Positions 33,339 through 43,143 of a DNA stretch of 64,000 nt are shown here, piece by piece (position 1 is the stretch's first letter; the number at the start of each line of letters is the position of its first letter). Both the position numbers and the translations under genes were made by a program. The notes beneath the pieces are model-generated. The model searched no databases. It had not been told where the DNA came from and saw only the letters and a program-made list of their open reading frames with translations. The stretch is from Aquipseudomonas guryensis (GTDB lineage: Bacteria > Pseudomonadota > Gammaproteobacteria > Pseudomonadales > Pseudomonadaceae): contig NZ_JACJFN010000002.1 of NCBI RefSeq assembly GCF_014164785.1, positions 795,628 through 859,627 on the forward strand, in the 5' to 3' direction.

Positions 33339-34634
33339 ATGAAAGTACTGATCATCGGCTATGTCTGGCCTGAGCCACGTTCCTCGGCAGCAGGTAGCCG
33401 GATGATCGAGCTGATCGAGCTGTTCCGTGCCCAGCGCTGGGCCGTGACCTTCGCCAGCGCCGCGGCACTGTCCGAGCACCGCGCCGACCTGGCGGCGCTC
33501 GACGTGCCGGAAGTGCCGATCACCCTTAATTGCGACAGTTTCGATACCTTCGTCAGTGCCTTACAGCCGGACCTGGTACTGTTCGATCGGTTCTTCAGCG
33601 AGGAGCAGTTTGGCTGGCGGGTCGAAAGGGCCTGTCCGCATGCCCTGCGCATCCTTGAAACCAGTGATCTGCACAGCCTGCGTGATGTCCGTCATCGCCA
33701 GCTCAAGGCGGCGCAACAGGCCTGCAGCAGCGAAGCGGAAAATCACCAGCAAGGCGCCGTCAGCACCACGGCCGTTGAGCTGTTCAACGCCATGGCCAGT
33801 GACGACATGGCGCAGCGCGAGATCGCCGCCATCTACCGCTGCGACCTGACCCTGCTGATCTCCGACTTCGAACTGCAGTTGCTGTGTGAGCAGTTCGGCG
33901 TGCCCGCCGCCCTGCTCCAGCATTGCACGCTGATGCTGATTCCCACGGCCACCGCGCAGCCGACCTTCGATGAGCGTGCGCACTTCCTCAGCATCGGCAA
34001 CTTCCGCCATGCGCCCAACTGGGACGCCGTGCTGTGGCTCAAGCAGCAACTCTGGCCGCTGATCCGCCAGCGCCTGCCGCAGGCCCAGCTGCATGTCTAC
34101 GGCTCCTACACGCCGCCCAAGGCCACCGCCCTGCACAACCCCAAGCAGGGTTTTCATGTACTGGGCTGGGCCGACGATGCCCATGCGGTGATGGTGCAGG
34201 CCCGCGTGTGCCTGGCGCCGCTGCGTTTCGGCGCAGGGATCAAGGGCAAACTGGCCGATGCCATGGCCTGCGGCACGCCCAGCGTGACTACGCCGATCGG
34301 CAGCGAAGGCATGTGTGGCGAGCTGCCCTGGGGCGGCGCGGTGGTCAGCGATGCGCAGGCCTTTGCCGAAGCCGCCGTGGCGCTGCATGAAAATCAGGCC
34401 CTGTGGTTGCAGGCGCAAGCCAATGGCGCGCGCATTCTTGCCGAACGTTTTGACCGCCAGCAGTCCGGCCAGGCACTGATCGAGCGGCTGCTGGCCCTGC
34501 GTGCCAACCTGGCAGCCGAGCGCCGCGCCAACTTCGTCGGCGGCATGCTGCGCCACCATATGCTCAAGAGCACCCAGTACATGGCGCAGTGGATTGCGGC
34601 AAAAAATCGCAGCATTCCAGCAGAAAAATCCTAG
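33339..34634 (+). CDS. GT-B glycosyltransferase (group 1 / family 4 type)
   Basis: A 431-residue protein starting MKVLIIGYVWPEPRSSAAGSRM, the donor-side N-terminus typical of family 4 enzymes. The C-terminal half has SIGNFRHAPNWDAV, LHVYGSY, a VLGWADDAH block and APLRFGAGIKGKLADAMACGTPSVTT, the nucleotide-sugar-binding signature. It probably transfers a sugar to a surface polymer or small molecule; the acceptor cannot be told. It stands alone, with no polysaccharide genes nearby, and has only a weak ribosome binding site. Confidence 0.85.
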   Translation: MKVLIIGYVWPEPRSSAAGSRMIELIELFRAQRWAVTFASAAALSEHRADLAALDVPEVPITLNCDSFDTFVSALQPDLVLFDRFFSEEQFGWRVERACPHALRILETSDLHSLRDVRHRQLKAAQQACSSEAENHQQGAVSTTAVELFNAMASDDMAQREIAAIYRCDLTLLISDFELQLLCEQFGVPAALLQHCTLMLIPTATAQPTFDERAHFLSIGNFRHAPNWDAVLWLKQQLWPLIRQRLPQAQLHVYGSYTPPKATALHNPKQGFHVLGWADDAHAVMVQARVCLAPLRFGAGIKGKLADAMACGTPSVTTPIGSEGMCGELPWGGAVVSDAQAFAEAAVALHENQALWLQAQANGARILAERFDRQQSGQALIERLLALRANLAAERRANFVGGMLRHHMLKSTQYMAQWIAAKNRSIPAEKS

Positions 34635-34712
34635 GGGCGACCCAACCTGGCCCTGGCTGCACTAGTATCTCTGCTCTGCCTGCGAGCGCAGGTTCATGCA
34701 TAAGGACATACC

Positions 34713-35162
34713 ATGAAGACGCTATTTTTCACGCTGTTGCTGTTGGTGCTACCAGCCGCCCACGCCGCCGACAGGCTCAACGAAGACAATATCCGCGCCA
34801 TGTACGCCGAACTGACCGCAGCCGCACAGGCCAGGGATATCGAAGGGGTTCTGCGCCATATGAGCGAGGATGCCCGCGTACAGATCAAGGACCCCAGCGG
34901 CAGCCTGGATCTGGACATGACCATGTATCGCGACCTGCTGCAGCAGGGCTGGGGCGCGATCGATGGTTACCAGGTGACGGTCAACATCGACAGCATCGAG
35001 GTGGCGGACGACGGGCAAAGCGCCACGGTGATCGACCGGACGCAGGAGTCCTACCAGGTGCAAGGCCAGACTCAGCAGACCAGCACCCGGGAAACCGCCA
35101 CCCTGCGTCTGGTTGATGGCGAGCCGAAGATCAGTCTGATTGAGGCGGTGGTGCAGCCCTGA
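34713..35162 (+). CDS. Secreted NTF2-like (SnoaL-fold) protein of unknown function
   Basis: 149 residues with a clear signal peptide (MKTLFFTLLLLVLPAAHA, cut after AHA). The mature part (NIRAMYAELTAAAQARDIEGVLRHM ... TRETATLRLVDGEPKISLIEA) has the helix-then-sheet layout of NTF2-like/SnoaL-like proteins. AAGGA lies at good spacing before the ATG. Function is unknown and no operon partner is evident. Confidence 0.75.
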   Translation: MKTLFFTLLLLVLPAAHAADRLNEDNIRAMYAELTAAAQARDIEGVLRHMSEDARVQIKDPSGSLDLDMTMYRDLLQQGWGAIDGYQVTVNIDSIEVADDGQSATVIDRTQESYQVQGQTQQTSTRETATLRLVDGEPKISLIEAVVQP

Positions 35163-35235
35163 GCGGCTAGCATCTTGGCAGCGCCCCTATTCCCACGCCC
35201 TCTCCCCAGCCCTCGGTTCGGGCGCCATGCTTCAC

Positions 35236-35258
35236 CCTGCCTCCTGCCTCCTGCCTCC
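35236..35258. repeat. Heptamer microrepeat (CCTGCCT, three copies)
   Basis: Three perfect tandem copies of CCTGCCT plus two bases, in the 163-base gap between the NTF2-like gene and the convergent opmB. No terminator hairpin was found in this gap. Confidence 0.7.
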
Positions 35259-35325
35259 ATGCAGTCGTCTACCGTAAACGGGAGGGTGAGCCCAGCGGCT
35301 CATCGGGTCCGGGGGCACGAAGCCG

Positions 35326-36843
35326 TTATTCCAGTTCCCCCTGCCAGCCACCGCCTAGGGCGGCGATCAGCTGCACGCTGGCGGTCAGGCGGTTGCCTTG
35401 CAGGGTCAGGCGCGTGCGTTCGCTGGACAGGGCGCTGGTCTGCACGCTGACTACGTCGGTGAACTCCACGGTGCCGGCCTTGTACTGGTTGAGGATCAGC
35501 CGCAGTGATTCGCGCGCGGCATCCAGCCCTTCTTGCTGTACCACGGCCTCGCGCTCCAGCACGGCCAGTTGCACCAGGTAATCCTCCACTTCGCGGAAGC
35601 CCTCCAGTACCGTCTGCCGGTAGTCGGCCACGGTCTGGTCGTAGTTGGCCTCGGCCTGTTCGACTCGGGAACTGATCAACCCGCCATCGAACAGGGTCAT
35701 GGCGAACTGCGGGCCGATCGACCAGAAGCGGTTGGGCGAGCTGATCCAGTCATTCAGGCTGCCGCTGCGGTAGCCGCCAGTGGCGCTTAGGGTCAGATCC
35801 GGGTAGTAGGCGGCCTTGGCCACGCCGATCGAGGCGTTGGCGGCGATCACCCGGCGTTCGGCGGCGGCGATATCCGGGCGGCGCTCCAGCAAGGTCGAGG
35901 GCAGGCTCAGCGGTACCGCCGGCAGCTGCGGTACCTGTTCGCGTGCGGCCAGTTCGAACTGCGATGGCGCTACCCCGACCAGCACGGCCAGGGCGTGTTC
36001 CAGCTGGGCACGCTGGTACTCCAGGTCGACCGCCTCGGCCTCGGTGCTTTTCAGCTGGGTCAGCGCTTGGGTTACATCGGAGCGCGGCACGATACCGGCC
36101 TTGTACTGGTTCTCGGCGATGCGAAACGCCTGCTGGTAAGCCGCCACGGTCTCGTCGAGCAGGCGTTTCTGTTCGTCCAGTACGCGCAACTGCAGGTAGC
36201 TCTGCACCAGCTCGGACTGCTGACTGAGGCGCATCGCGGCCAGGTCGGCAGCGCTGGCCTGCATGCTGGCGTTGTCTGATTCCAGCTGACGACGCAACTT
36301 GCCCCAGATATCCAGCTCCCAGCTGACACCCAGGCTGGTGTCATAGGTCTTGGAGGTCTGTGCGGCATTCGAGCCGCTGACGCTGACCCCGCCGGTGGTG
36401 CCGATAGTGCTGTCGCCGCCACCCTGCCCCACACGGCTGACGCCGGTGTCCAGGCCGATAGTCGGGAAAAACGCGGCCCGTGCGCCACGGGCCAGGGCCT
36501 TGGCCTGCCGGTATTGGGCTTCCGCGCTGGCCAGGCTCTGGTTGTTGGCGTTGAGCCGCTCGATCAGCCCATTGAGTTCGGCATCGCCGTACAGCTCCCA
36601 CCAGTTGCCGCGCAGCACAGTGTCGGCCGGGGCGGCAGCCTTCCAGCCGGCCGCCTGCTTGAACTGCGCCGATTCGGCGGAAGCCGGGCGCTGGTAGTCC
36701 GGGCCGATGGCGCAACTGGCCAAGGCCAGGCTCAGGGCCAACAGCGTCAGGCGGCCGCTGCAGGAGCGAGTTCTGCTCGCGAATCCCGACAAGGTAAAAG
36801 CTTCGCGAGCAGAGCTCGCTCCTAGGGTCAGTGCAGACTTCAT
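35326..36843 (-). CDS. opmB: OpmB-like outer-membrane efflux lipoprotein with REP-coded leader
   Basis: A 505-residue outer-membrane factor. The lipobox LASC puts the lipid on Cys44, followed by AIGPDYQRP and the two repeated channel halves. It is the last gene of muxABC-opmB and starts in ATGA overlap with the muxC stop. Residues about 7-28 are coded by a REP palindrome pair, so the polar part before the hydrophobic core (RLTLLALSLALA) is far longer than in ordinary lipoproteins. OpmB serves the MuxABC pump in P. aeruginosa. Confidence 0.92.
   Translation of the reverse strand: MKSALTLGASSAREAFTLSGFASRTRSCSGRLTLLALSLALASCAIGPDYQRPASAESAQFKQAAGWKAAAPADTVLRGNWWELYGDAELNGLIERLNANNQSLASAEAQYRQAKALARGARAAFFPTIGLDTGVSRVGQGGGDSTIGTTGGVSVSGSNAAQTSKTYDTSLGVSWELDIWGKLRRQLESDNASMQASAADLAAMRLSQQSELVQSYLQLRVLDEQKRLLDETVAAYQQAFRIAENQYKAGIVPRSDVTQALTQLKSTEAEAVDLEYQRAQLEHALAVLVGVAPSQFELAAREQVPQLPAVPLSLPSTLLERRPDIAAAERRVIAANASIGVAKAAYYPDLTLSATGGYRSGSLNDWISSPNRFWSIGPQFAMTLFDGGLISSRVEQAEANYDQTVADYRQTVLEGFREVEDYLVQLAVLEREAVVQQEGLDAARESLRLILNQYKAGTVEFTDVVSVQTSALSSERTRLTLQGNRLTASVQLIAALGGGWQGELE
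36761..36825. repeat. REP palindrome pair inside opmB leader
   Basis: Two inverted copies of the GGAGCGAG(C/T)TCTGCTCGCGAA motif around a short spacer, the same family as in oprN. It is read in frame in the opmB signal region. Confidence 0.8.
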
Positions 36844-39800
36844 ACGGGGGTATCCAGGGCAGCATCACTACGCACGCCGCGCCAGCGGTTGACGCGGTGG
36901 CGCAGGCGGTCGAGGTAGAGGTAAACCACCGGGGTGGTGTAGAGGGTCAGCAACTGGCTGAGGATCAGTCCGCCGACGATGGTCAGGCCCAGCGGCTGGC
37001 GCATTTCTGCGCCTTCGCTCATGCCCAGCAGCAGCGGCAAGGCGCCGAGCATGGCGGCCAGAGTGGTCATGATGATCGGCCGGAAACGCAGCAGGCAGGC
37101 GCGGCGGATCGATTCCTGCGGGCTCAGCTGGTCGTGGCGCTCGAGTTCCAGGGCCAGATCGATCATCAGGATGGCGTTCTTCTTCACCACGCCGATCAGC
37201 AGGAACAGGCCGAGTAGCGAGATCAGGCTGAACTCGCCGCCGCTGAGGATGATCGCCAGCAACGCGCCGACCCCGGCCGAGGGCAGTGTGGAGAGGATGG
37301 TCAGCGGGTGGATATAGCTCTCGTAGAGGATGCCGAGCACGATGTACACCACCAGCAGGGCCATCAGGATCATCCCGGGCTGGCCCTTGGCCGCCTTTTC
37401 GAACTGGCCGCCCGTACCGCCGAGGATGCCCTGCATTTCGGTCGGCAGATTAAGTTCGGCGACCGCCTTGCCGATCGCCGCGTTGGCCTGTTCCTGGGTC
37501 ACGTCCTCGGCCAGCGAGTAGCCGACGCTTTCCGCGGCAAACTGGCCCTGGTGGTTGACCCGGTCCTCCTCCAGGCTGCGTTCCCAGCGGGCGAAGCTGG
37601 ACAGCGGCACCCGCGCACCGTCGGCGCTGATCACCTGGATCTGGTCCAGCGCCTCCGGGTATTCGGCGAACGTCGGATCGATCTCCATCACCACGCTGTA
37701 CTGGTTGAGGCTGTCGTAGATTGTGGAAATCTGCCGCTGGCTGAAGGCGTTGTTCAGTACCGACGTGATCATGGCCATGTCCACGCCCAGGCGCTGGGCG
37801 GTGGCGCGGTCGATCTGCAGGCTGATCTGCTGGGCGCCCTCGCCTTCGTTGGCATCGATATCGGTCAGCTCGGGCAGCTTGGCCAGGGCGTCACGCACCT
37901 TGGGCAGCCACTCGCGCAGGTCGTCCAGGTTGCTGGCCAGCAGCACGTATTCGTTCTCCGAGCTGCGCCCCTGGCGGCCGCCGAACTGCAGGTCCTGGTC
38001 GGGCATCAGCATCAGCCGTCCGCCCGGCACCTTGGGCACGCTGTCACGCAGGCGGTCGATCACGTCTTGGGCCGATACGCCGCGCTCACCGATGGGTTTC
38101 AGGCGCACCACCAGAAAGGCGTTGTTGATCCCGCCGCTGCCGCCGATGAAACCGGCCACGCTGTGCACCGCCGGATCGGCCAGCAGCCCGCGGCGGTAGA
38201 TCTCCATCTTCGGCTGCATGACCTGGAACGACAGGCCGTCGTCGCCGCGGATAAAGCCGATCAGTTGGCCGGTGTCCTGCTGCGGCATGAAGGTCTTCGG
38301 CACTTCGATGAACAGAAACACGTTAAACGCGATGGTCGCCAGCAGGCTGCACAGGGTCAGCCGCGAGTGACGCAGGGCCCAATCCAGGCTGCGCGCATAG
38401 CCAGCCAGCACACGCTCCTGCAGGCGCGTACCGAAACGCTGCAGGCGGCCGGGCTTACGTTCGGTTTCCTCAGCCTTGAGCCAACGCGCGCAGAGCATCG
38501 GCGTCAGGGTCAGCGAGACCAGCATGGAGATCAGGATCGCCACCGTCAAAGTGAGGGAAAACTCGCGGAACAGGCTGCCGACGATGCCGCCCATGAACAG
38601 GATGGAGAGGAACACCGCAACCAACGACAGGTTCATCGACAGCAGGGTGAAGCCGACTTCCTGGGCGCCCTTGAACGCCGCCGCCATGGGCTTTTCGCCG
38701 GCCTCGATATGCCGCGAGATGTTCTCCAGCACCACGATGGCGTCGTCCACCACCAGGCCGGTGGCGATGATCAGCGCCATCAGCGACAGGTTGTTGAGGG
38801 AGAAATCCAGCAGGTACATCACCGCGAAGGTGCCGACCAGCGACACCGGCACCGCCAGCGCCGGGATCAGAGCGGCACGCCAGCGGCCGAGGAAGGCGAA
38901 CACCACGAGGATCACCAGGGCTACGGCGATCAGCAGGGTGCGCTCGGCCTCGTGCAGGGTGGCGCGGATCACCGGCGAGCGGTCCATGGCCACTTCCAGC
39001 TGCACACTGGACGGAATAACCGCCTGCAGCGCCGGCAGCTCGGCACGGATGTCCTCGATGGTCTCGATGATATTGGCACCGGGCTGGCGGTTGATCACCA
39101 GCAGCACCGAGTCGTTGTCGTTGTAGAAGCCGCTGTTGTAGCGGTTCTCCACCGAGTCGCGGACCGTCGCCACATCGCTCAGGCGCACCGCTGCATTGTT
39201 CTGGTAGCGGATGATCAGCGGCTGGTAGTCGGCGGCTTTTTCCAGCTGGTCGTTGGCCTGGATCTGCCAGTGGCGGCTGGCGTCTTCCACAGCTCCCTTG
39301 GGCCGGTCGACGTTGGCCTGGACGATGGCGTTGCGCACCTCGTCCAGGGCGATGCCGTACTGATCGAGCAGCCGCGGCTGCAACTCCACCCGCACCGCCG
39401 GCAACGAGCTGCCGCCGATCTGGATCTGCCCGACGCCCTGTACCTGCGCGAGCTTCTGCGCCAGCACGGTGGAGGCGACGTCGTATAGCTGGCTCTTGTC
39501 CAGCAACGGCGAGGTCAGCGACAGCACCATGATCGGTGCCTGAGACGGGTTGAACTTCTTGTAGGTGGGCATGCTGCGCATGCCGCTGGGCAGCAGGTTG
39601 CGCGCCGCGTTGATGGCCGCCTGTACCTCGCGGGCGGCGGCGTCGACGTTACGTTCGAGGTCGAAGAGGATGACGATCTGCGTGCTGCCCTGGCTGCTGC
39701 GACTGGTCATCTCGCTGATCCCGGCGATGCTGCCGAGCGAGCGTTCCAGCGGCGTGGCCACGCTCGACGCCATCACCTGCGGACTGGCGCCCGGCAGCGT

Positions 39801-39947
39801 GGCGTTGACCACGATGGCCGGGAAATCCATCTTCGGCAGCGGCGCCACCGACAGCAGACCGAAGCTGACCCAGCCGAGCAGTAGAATCGCCAGACTCAAC
39901 AGCAGCGTGGCAACCGGGCGACGGATAAAGGGCGCGGAGATGTTCAT
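36840..39947 (-). CDS. muxC: MuxC-like RND efflux transporter
   Basis: A 1035-residue RND pump of the MdtC/MuxC kind, starting MNISAPFIRRPVATLLL. TM4 has ATGLVVDDAIVVLENISRHIE with the paired aspartates; TM10 has GVVKKNAILMIDLALELER. It forms a mixed trimer with MuxB in the two-transporter MdtBC/MuxBC type of pump. The start at 39947 gives the conserved N-terminus; the 28-codon upstream extension would read through a REP element and is rejected. The gap to muxB is 103 bases. Confidence 0.95.
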   Translation of the reverse strand: MNISAPFIRRPVATLLLSLAILLLGWVSFGLLSVAPLPKMDFPAIVVNATLPGASPQVMASSVATPLERSLGSIAGISEMTSRSSQGSTQIVILFDLERNVDAAAREVQAAINAARNLLPSGMRSMPTYKKFNPSQAPIMVLSLTSPLLDKSQLYDVASTVLAQKLAQVQGVGQIQIGGSSLPAVRVELQPRLLDQYGIALDEVRNAIVQANVDRPKGAVEDASRHWQIQANDQLEKAADYQPLIIRYQNNAAVRLSDVATVRDSVENRYNSGFYNDNDSVLLVINRQPGANIIETIEDIRAELPALQAVIPSSVQLEVAMDRSPVIRATLHEAERTLLIAVALVILVVFAFLGRWRAALIPALAVPVSLVGTFAVMYLLDFSLNNLSLMALIIATGLVVDDAIVVLENISRHIEAGEKPMAAAFKGAQEVGFTLLSMNLSLVAVFLSILFMGGIVGSLFREFSLTLTVAILISMLVSLTLTPMLCARWLKAEETERKPGRLQRFGTRLQERVLAGYARSLDWALRHSRLTLCSLLATIAFNVFLFIEVPKTFMPQQDTGQLIGFIRGDDGLSFQVMQPKMEIYRRGLLADPAVHSVAGFIGGSGGINNAFLVVRLKPIGERGVSAQDVIDRLRDSVPKVPGGRLMLMPDQDLQFGGRQGRSSENEYVLLASNLDDLREWLPKVRDALAKLPELTDIDANEGEGAQQISLQIDRATAQRLGVDMAMITSVLNNAFSQRQISTIYDSLNQYSVVMEIDPTFAEYPEALDQIQVISADGARVPLSSFARWERSLEEDRVNHQGQFAAESVGYSLAEDVTQEQANAAIGKAVAELNLPTEMQGILGGTGGQFEKAAKGQPGMILMALLVVYIVLGILYESYIHPLTILSTLPSAGVGALLAIILSGGEFSLISLLGLFLLIGVVKKNAILMIDLALELERHDQLSPQESIRRACLLRFRPIIMTTLAAMLGALPLLLGMSEGAEMRQPLGLTIVGGLILSQLLTLYTTPVVYLYLDRLRHRVNRWRGVRSDAALDTPV

Positions 39948-39959
39948 CAGCAACGGCCC

Positions 39960-40030
39960 TGTGGGAGCGGCTTCAGCCGCGATACCGGCGCGCACGAGGT
40001 CGGCCAATCGCGGCTGAAGCCGCTCCCACA
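39960..40030. repeat. REP palindrome pair between muxB and muxC
   Basis: Inverted copies of GTGGGAGCGGCTTCAGCCGCGA separated by about 27 bases. They fill most of the muxB-muxC gap, inside the operon, where they could stabilise the upstream message or trim translation of the downstream gene. Confidence 0.85.
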
Positions 40031-40050
40031 ATAGACCTCGGCCACCTGAG

Positions 40051-43000
40051 TCACACCGTCACTCCCGCCGCGCTACGACCGAAATAGCGGCGCGACAGGC
40101 GATCGAACCACAGGTAGATCACCGGCGTGGTAAACAGCGTCAGCACCTGGCTGAGCAGCAGGCCGCCGACCATTACCAAGCCCAGCGGCTGACGCAGTTC
40201 GGCGCCGGAGCCCGAGGCCAGCATCAGCGGGATGGCGCCAAACAGCGCGGCCAGGGTGGTCATCAGGATCGGGCGGAAACGCAGCAGCGCCGCCTGGTAG
40301 ATCGCCGCCTCGGGCGCCATGCCCTGATGCCGCTCGGCCTCCAAGGCGAAGTCGATCATCATGATCGCGTTCTTCTTGACGATGCCGATCAGCAGGATTA
40401 TGCCGATGATGGCGATCAGGCCCAGGTCGTTGCCGGTCAGCAGCAGCGCCAGCAGCGCGCCGACCCCGGCCGAAGGCAAGGTCGAGAGGATGGTGATCGG
40501 GTGGATGTAGCTCTCGTAGAGCACGCCGAGCACGATGTACATGGTGACGATGGCCGCCAGAATCAGCAGCAAGGTGCTCGACAGCGAGGCACGGAAGGCC
40601 TCGGCGGCGCCCTGAAAATGGCTCTGGATACCCGCTGGCAGGCCGATGTCCTGCTGCACCTGCTCGATCACCGCCACCGCCTCGCCCAGCGACACGCCAC
40701 TGGCCAGGTTGAACGATACGGTCACCGCCGGGAACTGGCCGATATGGTTGACCAGCAGGCTGGCCGCGCGCTGGTCGATGCGCGCCAGCGAGGCCAGCGG
40801 CACCTGGCCGCCGCTGGCGGTGGCCACATGCACCTGCTGCAAGGCCTGTGGGCCGAGTTCGCCGGCGCCGGCACTCTCCAGCACCACGCGGTACTGGCTG
40901 GCCTGGGTGAAGATAGTGGAGATCTGCCGCTGGCCGAAGGCGTCATACAGCGCATCGTCGATGTCACTGATGCTCACGCCCAGGCGCGAGGCAGCGTCGC
41001 GGTCGATCTGCAGGTACACCTGCAAGCCACGGTTCTGCAGGTCGCTGGCCACGTCACGCAACTCGGCCTGCTCACTCAGCACCTCGATCAGTTTGGGCGT
41101 CCACTCTTCCAGCAGCGCGGCGTCCGGCGACTCCAGGCTGAACTGGAACTGGGTGCGGCTGACCCGATCCTCGATGGTCAGGTCCTGCACCGGCTGCAGG
41201 TACAGCTGGATGCCGGGAATCGCCGCCAGTTCGGGGCGCAGGCGCTCGATCACCTCGCTGGCGCTGACCTCGCGCTCGGCATGCGGCTTGAGGTTGATCA
41301 GCAGGCGACCGCTGTTGAGCGTGGCGTTGTCGCCGTCCACGCCGATATAGGACGACAGGCTCGCGACAGCCTCGTCCTGCAGGATCACTTCGGCCAGACG
41401 CTGCTGGCGCTCGCTCATGGCGGCGAAGGAAATGCTCTGTGGCGCCTCGGAAATGCCCTGGATCACCCCGGTGTCCTGCACCGGGAAGAAGCCCTTGGGC
41501 ACTGCCAGATAGAGCACCACGGTCAGCGCCAGGGTGCCAAGAGCCACCAGCAGGGTCAGCGGCTGGTGCCGGAGCACCCATTGCAGGCCGACCCCGTAGC
41601 GCTCGATCAGGTGGTCGATAAAGGCGCCGCTGGCGCGGTAGAAACGCCCCTGCTCTTCCTCCTTCTCGGCCTTGAGCAGGCGCGCACACATCATTGGCGT
41701 CAGGGTCAGCGACACCACCAGGGAAATCAGGATGGCCACCGCCAGGGTGATGGCGAACTCGCGGAACAATCTCCCGACGACATCCGCCATAAACAGCAGC
41801 GGGATCAGCACCGCAATCAGCGAGAAGGTCAGCGAGATCAGGGTGAAGCCGATCTGTTTGGCGCCCTTGAGCGCGGCATTCAGCGGCGTCTCACCCTCCT
41901 CCAGATGGCGGGCGATGTTCTCCAGCATGACGATGGCGTCATCGACCACGAAGCCGGTGGCGATGGTCAGGGCCATCAGGGTCAGGTTGTTGACCGAGAA
42001 GCCGGCCAGGTACATCACGCCGAAGGTTCCGATCAGCGACAGCGGCACCACGATGGACGGGATGATGGTGGCAGACAGCTTGCGCAGGAACAGGAAGGTC
42101 ACCAGTACCACCAGGCCGATGGCCAGGATCAGCTCGAAGCGTACGTCGTCGATGGCCGCGCGGATGGTCTGGGTACGGTCGGTGAGCAGCTTGACCTCGA
42201 TGCTGGCCGGCAGGCTGGCGGTGATCTGCGGCAGCAATTCCTGGATGCGCTCGACCACCTCGATGACGTTGGCCCCCGGCTGGCGCTGGATGCTCAGCAG
42301 CACGGTCTGGTTGCGGTCGGCCCAGGCGGCCAGGCGCTCGTTCTCGGCGCCGTCGATAACGGTCGAGACATCCTTGAGGCGCAGCGCAGCGCCGTTTTCG
42401 TATTTGAGGATCAGGTCGAGGTAGGCCTCGGCCGATTCCAGCTGGTCGTTGGCATCGAGCTGCGAGACGCGGGTCGGGCCGTCGAAGTTGCCCTTGGGCT
42501 GGTTGACGTTGCTGGCGGTGATCAGTGCGCGCACATCGGACAGATTGAGGCCATGGCTGGCCAGAGCCTCGGGGTTGACCTTGATCCGCACCGCCTTGCG
42601 CTGGCCACCGGCCAGGCTGACCAGGCCGACGCCGCTGATCTGGGCGATCTTCTGCGCCATGCGGGTGTCGATCAGGTCATGCACTTCGGTCAGCGGCAGG
42701 CTCGCCGAGCTGATCGCCAGGGTCAGCACCGGGGTGTCGGCCGGGTTGACCTTGTTGTATACCGGCGGTGCTGGCAGGTCGCTGGGCAGCAGGTTGCTCG
42801 CCGCGTTGATCGCCGCCTGCACCTCCTGCTCGGCCACATCCAGGTTCACTTCCAGGGTGAAGCGCAAGGTGATCACCGAGGCGCCGCCCGAGCTGGTCGA
42901 GGACATCTGTTTCAAGCCCGGCATCTGGCCGAACTGACGCTCCAGCGGTGCGGTCACCGCACTGGTCATCACCTCCGGGCTGGCGCCGGGATACAGGGTG

Positions 43001-43143
43001 AGCACGCGGATGGTCGGGTAATCCACCTCCGGCAGCGCCGACACCGGCAACAGGCGGTAGGCGATCAGGCCGATGAGGAAGATCGCCACCATCAACAGGG
43101 TGGTTGCAACCGGACGCAGGATGAACAGGCGCGAAGCATTCAT
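40051..43143 (-). CDS. muxB: MuxB-like RND efflux transporter
   Basis: A 1030-residue RND pump of the MdtB/MuxB kind. It starts [22 protein letters not shown]4 carries [21 protein letters not shown] and TM10 carries [19 protein letters not shown]. It pairs with MuxC. The ATGA overlap with muxA indicates translational coupling. In P. aeruginosa MuxABC-OpmB exports novobiocin, aztreonam, macrolides and others. Confidence 0.95.
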   Translation of the reverse strand: MNASRLFILRPVATTLLMVAIFLIGLIAYRLLPVSALPEVDYPTIRVLTLYPGASPEVMTSAVTAPLERQFGQMPGLKQMSSTSSGGASVITLRFTLEVNLDVAEQEVQAAINAASNLLPSDLPAPPVYNKVNPADTPVLTLAISSASLPLTEVHDLIDTRMAQKIAQISGVGLVSLAGGQRKAVRIKVNPEALASHGLNLSDVRALITASNVNQPKGNFDGPTRVSQLDANDQLESAEAYLDLILKYENGAALRLKDVSTVIDGAENERLAAWADRNQTVLLSIQRQPGANVIEVVERIQELLPQITASLPASIEVKLLTDRTQTIRAAIDDVRFELILAIGLVVLVTFLFLRKLSATIIPSIVVPLSLIGTFGVMYLAGFSVNNLTLMALTIATGFVVDDAIVMLENIARHLEEGETPLNAALKGAKQIGFTLISLTFSLIAVLIPLLFMADVVGRLFREFAITLAVAILISLVVSLTLTPMMCARLLKAEKEEEQGRFYRASGAFIDHLIERYGVGLQWVLRHQPLTLLVALGTLALTVVLYLAVPKGFFPVQDTGVIQGISEAPQSISFAAMSERQQRLAEVILQDEAVASLSSYIGVDGDNATLNSGRLLINLKPHAEREVSASEVIERLRPELAAIPGIQLYLQPVQDLTIEDRVSRTQFQFSLESPDAALLEEWTPKLIEVLSEQAELRDVASDLQNRGLQVYLQIDRDAASRLGVSISDIDDALYDAFGQRQISTIFTQASQYRVVLESAGAGELGPQALQQVHVATASGGQVPLASLARIDQRAASLLVNHIGQFPAVTVSFNLASGVSLGEAVAVIEQVQQDIGLPAGIQSHFQGAAEAFRASLSSTLLLILAAIVTMYIVLGVLYESYIHPITILSTLPSAGVGALLALLLTGNDLGLIAIIGIILLIGIVKKNAIMMIDFALEAERHQGMAPEAAIYQAALLRFRPILMTTLAALFGAIPLMLASGSGAELRQPLGLVMVGGLLLSQVLTLFTTPVIYLWFDRLSRRYFGRSAAGVTV

